DNA from: Actinomycetota bacterium
Lineage (GTDB): Bacteria; Actinomycetota; Acidimicrobiia; Acidimicrobiales; JAMCPL01
Direction of reading: 5' to 3'
Assembly (NCBI GenBank): GCA_023379725.1
Contig: JAMCPC010000069.1
Coordinates: forward strand, 2,934 to 17,416
DNA: 14,483 nucleotides
A model generated the notes under the pieces. It saw only the letters and a list, made by a program, of their open reading frames with translations. It was not told the origin of the DNA and made no database searches. Below, piece by piece: positions 12,051-14,483 of the stretch. Each line of letters opens with the position of its first letter. Position 1 is the first letter of the stretch. A program made the translations under genes and the position numbers.

Positions 12051-14404
12051 CCGGCATAGACAACCTTGATGAAATAGACGAGATGGAGGGACATACCCCA
12101 GGCTACAGCCATGGGAATAGCTCCGGGAATACTGGGGATACTGGGGATACTGGGGATACTGGGAACGCCGGAAGCCATGGAGGAAGTATTACATTATCCG
12201 CCCTCCTGAAAAAACCGGCTACCCGCAATATATTTATTGTTGGCTGTGTGTTACTAGCTATTCAGCTCACCATTCTCCTCATATGGAGCTATACGCTATA
12301 CAGCCACTTCTCTCTTACGCAGGACTTCGCCAGTTACCAACAGGGCTGGTGGTTGATCGCACACGGAGTCATGGACCCCTACAGCTCAATACAACACTTT
12401 TTTTACTGGCAAAATGACGCTCAATTCATCATGTGGCCATTGGCCTTGCTATACATTCTCTGGCAACATGCAATAACTTTGCTATTTATTCAAGATGCCG
12501 CAACGGTACTATCTGGAGTTGTAATCCTGGTATGGCTCATGGAGGTCATTGAGCGACGAATTGAACAGAAAAGTATCGCTCCATTCTATAGGATACTGGC
12601 ACTTTTCGGATTGCTGCTGGTGCTACTTGACCCCTGGATATATCTTGCCAACAGTTTCGACTATCACTTAGAAGCTGTCAGCACTCTACTGGCACTCTTA
12701 ACCGCTCACTCCCTATGGAAGAGGAGTAAAGGCATGTACATATGGATGGCCATTACAATCATTTCCAGCGGCCTCGGTGCTACATACATAGTAGCGATAG
12801 GAATCATCGCTCTCGTGTACAATAGACGATCTACCGGCATTGCAAGATATGCTGGTATCATATTCGTATTCCTGGCAGCAGCGTGGCTGGCCGCAATGTC
12901 AGCGCTGGGTGGAACCGAGGGAGCTGCACTTGGTGGATACTCCTACCTCGTCTCTGGTATATACAGCCAGAACTCACTTCATATACAGAACGTACATATA
13001 CTGCAGGTACTTGCAGGTATTGTTGTCCATCCGCTAAGAGCGGCATCCATGCTCTGGTCTCATCGCGTCGACATACTTGCAAACATCGGCCCTGCCGGAT
13101 ATATAGGTATTGTAAGCCCATGGGCATTGGTAGGTCTGCTGGTTCTTGTAGAAAGCGGCCTGCAATCATACCTGACATTCGTAGTACCTGGCTTCCAGAA
13201 CCCAGCTGTATACCTCTTTACGGCATTGGGAACCATATTTGTACTACTCAAACTGGTTGCATGGATGGCAAGAATACAAAAAAAGCTGTCCACAACGGCT
13301 ACGCTTTCAATAGTTGCTCTCCTGCTGGCAAATTCCATAGGCTGGGCAGTAACCTGGCTACCATCCGCACCGCGCAGTTTCCTAGCTGTCTCTCCATCGG
13401 CTGCCAGCGTACTCACCAATGCCAGAAATCGCATACCGCCCGATGCAGAAGTAATTTCATCTCTGGGTGTAGTGGGCAGGTTCAGCGAACGGAGATGGGT
13501 GTACAGCATGCTGTACGATGGAGGAAAATTCCCGGTCAGAACATCGCCGGTATATTTTGTAATCGCCACATCACAGGGCATAGAGCTGCAATCAAGCGCC
13601 AATGCTCGTGCATCTGTAGGGTATCTGGCTACTCAATTACACGCCGACCTCATTCTGCACGGGCACGGAATCTGGGTATTCAGGTGGCAACCACCTAACG
13701 GCATCACTGAGGTGAGTTTCCCATCAATCACTCCTGCTGTACCTGCATGGACAGTGCCCGGCAAGCAGAGCAAGGTAATAATGGCCGGTCCAGCATCTTC
13801 ATGGAGGACAAGCATGAATGACAGAACAGGGTATCTCGTCGATCATGCATATTGGTATCAGATGCGTGGTTCCTATACTGCGATAGCAACGGTAAAAACC
13901 AATATACCCCTGACTATGACCGTTACAGACACCACCAGAGGGGTAGTACTTGCAAGCCATACATTCATGCCTACCGGTGGCCCAGGTATGCCCAGCGGCA
14001 ATATAAGATATGACCTAAAGGGATACGCTCACAATGGTATGGAAAAGTCTCCCAAGTCTCCCAAGTCTCCCAAGTCTCCCAACTCTCCCAACTCTCCCAA
14101 CTCTCCCAACTCTCTCAACTCTCTCAACTCTCTCAACTCTCTCAGTTCACCCAACTCTCCCAGTTCTATAGCCTATAATATATCGTATAATACCCATCAT
14201 GGCAGAATATACACACTAAAATTGCCATTCACGATCCGTAAGGTGCTGCCTGCATATCTGCGCAAGGGCCAGCCAACCAACCCATGGCCATTTCACGTTG
14301 ATACCCTATCGCCCACATTGAGCCACTCTGGCGACAGGGTGGAGATCACAATATCGAGCAATCAAAAAGGGGCTGCATCTGCGTTCATCGTCGGATTATA
14401 CTAA
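12047..14404 (+). CDS. Large multi-pass membrane protein of the DUF2079 type with repeat tracts
   Basis: The protein has 785 residues. Residues 1-50 are hydrophilic, with a GDT repeat (29-40). About ten hydrophobic segments follow between 61 and 450. Signatures that recall DUF2079 (PF09852, a GT-C-like fold) are TQDFASYQQGWWLIAHG (91-107) and FDYHLEAVSTLLALL (204-218), with conserved Asp and His in the extracytoplasmic loops. The C-terminal third (from ~450) is soluble and probably outside the membrane. It is split by a Ser/Pro/Asn repeat tract (667-705). No signal peptide cleavage site is evident; the first membrane segment would act as anchor. By family analogy it may act on lipid-linked sugars, but no catalytic role is shown. 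It follows acpS by 46 bases and may be co-transcribed with glmS-acpS. Length exceeds the usual family size because of the C-terminal part. The start lacks a Shine-Dalgarno sequence. Confidence 0.75.
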   Translation: MTGIDNLDEIDEMEGHTPGYSHGNSSGNTGDTGDTGDTGNAGSHGGSITLSALLKKPATRNIFIVGCVLLAIQLTILLIWSYTLYSHFSLTQDFASYQQGWWLIAHGVMDPYSSIQHFFYWQNDAQFIMWPLALLYILWQHAITLLFIQDAATVLSGVVILVWLMEVIERRIEQKSIAPFYRILALFGLLLVLLDPWIYLANSFDYHLEAVSTLLALLTAHSLWKRSKGMYIWMAITIISSGLGATYIVAIGIIALVYNRRSTGIARYAGIIFVFLAAAWLAAMSALGGTEGAALGGYSYLVSGIYSQNSLHIQNVHILQVLAGIVVHPLRAASMLWSHRVDILANIGPAGYIGIVSPWALVGLLVLVESGLQSYLTFVVPGFQNPAVYLFTALGTIFVLLKLVAWMARIQKKLSTTATLSIVALLLANSIGWAVTWLPSAPRSFLAVSPSAASVLTNARNRIPPDAEVISSLGVVGRFSERRWVYSMLYDGGKFPVRTSPVYFVIATSQGIELQSSANARASVGYLATQLHADLILHGHGIWVFRWQPPNGITEVSFPSITPAVPAWTVPGKQSKVIMAGPASSWRTSMNDRTGYLVDHAYWYQMRGSYTAIATVKTNIPLTMTVTDTTRGVVLASHTFMPTGGPGMPSGNIRYDLKGYAHNGMEKSPKSPKSPKSPNSPNSPNSPNSLNSLNSLNSLSSPNSPSSIAYNISYNTHHGRIYTLKLPFTIRKVLPAYLRKGQPTNPWPFHVDTLSPTLSHSGDRVEITISSNQKGAASAFIVGLY
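12131..12166 (+). repeat. 9-base repeat at the 5' end of the DUF2079-type gene
   Basis: ACTGGGGAT occurs three times in tandem (12131-12157), followed by the variant ACTGGGAAC. It encodes TGDTGDTGDTGN at residues 29-40 in the cytoplasmic or leader region before the first membrane segment. Confidence 0.85.
14045..14161 (+). repeat. Thirteen-unit 9-base repeat in the DUF2079-type gene
   Basis: The tract is AAGTCTCCC x4, AACTCTCCC x3 and AACTCTCTC x4, then two variant units. It encodes KSP x4, NSP x3, NSL x4, SSP and NSP in the soluble C-terminal region (residues 667-705). Each block differs from its neighbour by a single base, the pattern expected when slippage spreads a point mutation. Confidence 0.9.
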
Positions 14405-14406
14405 TG

Positions 14407-14437
14407 GCCTATCTCGTCAAAGGATCGACAGATAGGC
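14407..14437 (+). terminator. Hairpin after the DUF2079-type gene
   Basis: GCCTATCT-(C)-GTC (14407-14418) pairs with GAC-AGATAGGC (14427-14437), giving eleven base pairs with one bulge and an 8-base loop. It starts two bases after the TAA stop. No U-tract follows, as at the other operon ends in the window. Confidence 0.5.
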
Positions 14438-14483
14438 AGGTTGCATCAGAGAGCCGTTCATCTCGGCATGCAGGGAAAGGTGG
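14438..14483. other. Right edge with no recognised feature
   Basis: The last 46 bases hold no recognisable gene start with a ribosome site. An ATG at 14470 could open a frame that leaves the window, but nothing supports it. Confidence 0.4.

Noticed and set aside
12883..13698. A 271-codon plus-strand ORF inside the DUF2079-type gene
   Set aside because: It is an alternative frame of a membrane-protein gene, rich in Cys, Arg and Ser with no family resemblance. The overlapping frame has clear membrane segments.

Overview
The window reads as chromosomal DNA from a mid-GC actinobacterium. The evidence is a glmS gene that overlaps acpS, GTG starts, stop-adjacent hairpins without U-tracts, a crotonase and acetyl-CoA synthetase in an actinobacterial style, and DUF2079-type membrane proteins. 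An acidophilic member of Acidimicrobiia would fit, but that is an inference from gene content and not a match to any genome. Codon use includes many ATA, AGA and AGG codons. No tRNA, rRNA, CRISPR array, transposase or phage gene was seen.

Left part (1-5648, all minus strand). The N-terminal 325 codons of a membrane-bound PAS sensor run off the left edge. After a 368-base gap comes a compact three-gene operon (4564 down to 1344). Its three paralogous proteins each carry two YbjQ/UPF0145 (PF01906) domains, giving six domain copies in one transcript. Upstream of it lies a crotonase-family gene that lacks both canonical catalytic glutamates.

Right part (5892-14404, all plus strand). A full-length acetyl-CoA synthetase (acsA) is divergent from the crotonase across a 243-base spacer containing tandem repeats. 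Next is a lone ArsB-type arsenite permease, then glmS (GTG start, possibly leaderless). Overlapping glmS is acpS, whose reading frame carries an N-terminal extension built of about five 10-residue repeats. Last is a large DUF2079-type multi-pass membrane protein with two 9-base in-frame repeat tracts.

The most unusual theme is the density of tandem repeats. Seven repeat tracts lie inside or at the start of five genes, with units of 9, 15, 18, 30 and 51 bases, all multiples of three. Two more sit in the acsA/crotonase spacer. The two strongest leads are the YbjQ-domain operon and the repeat-built N-terminus of AcpS.

Functionally the window mixes housekeeping (amino-sugar synthesis, carrier-protein activation, acetate activation), metalloid resistance, a sensor, and unknowns (the YbjQ operon and the DUF2079 protein).
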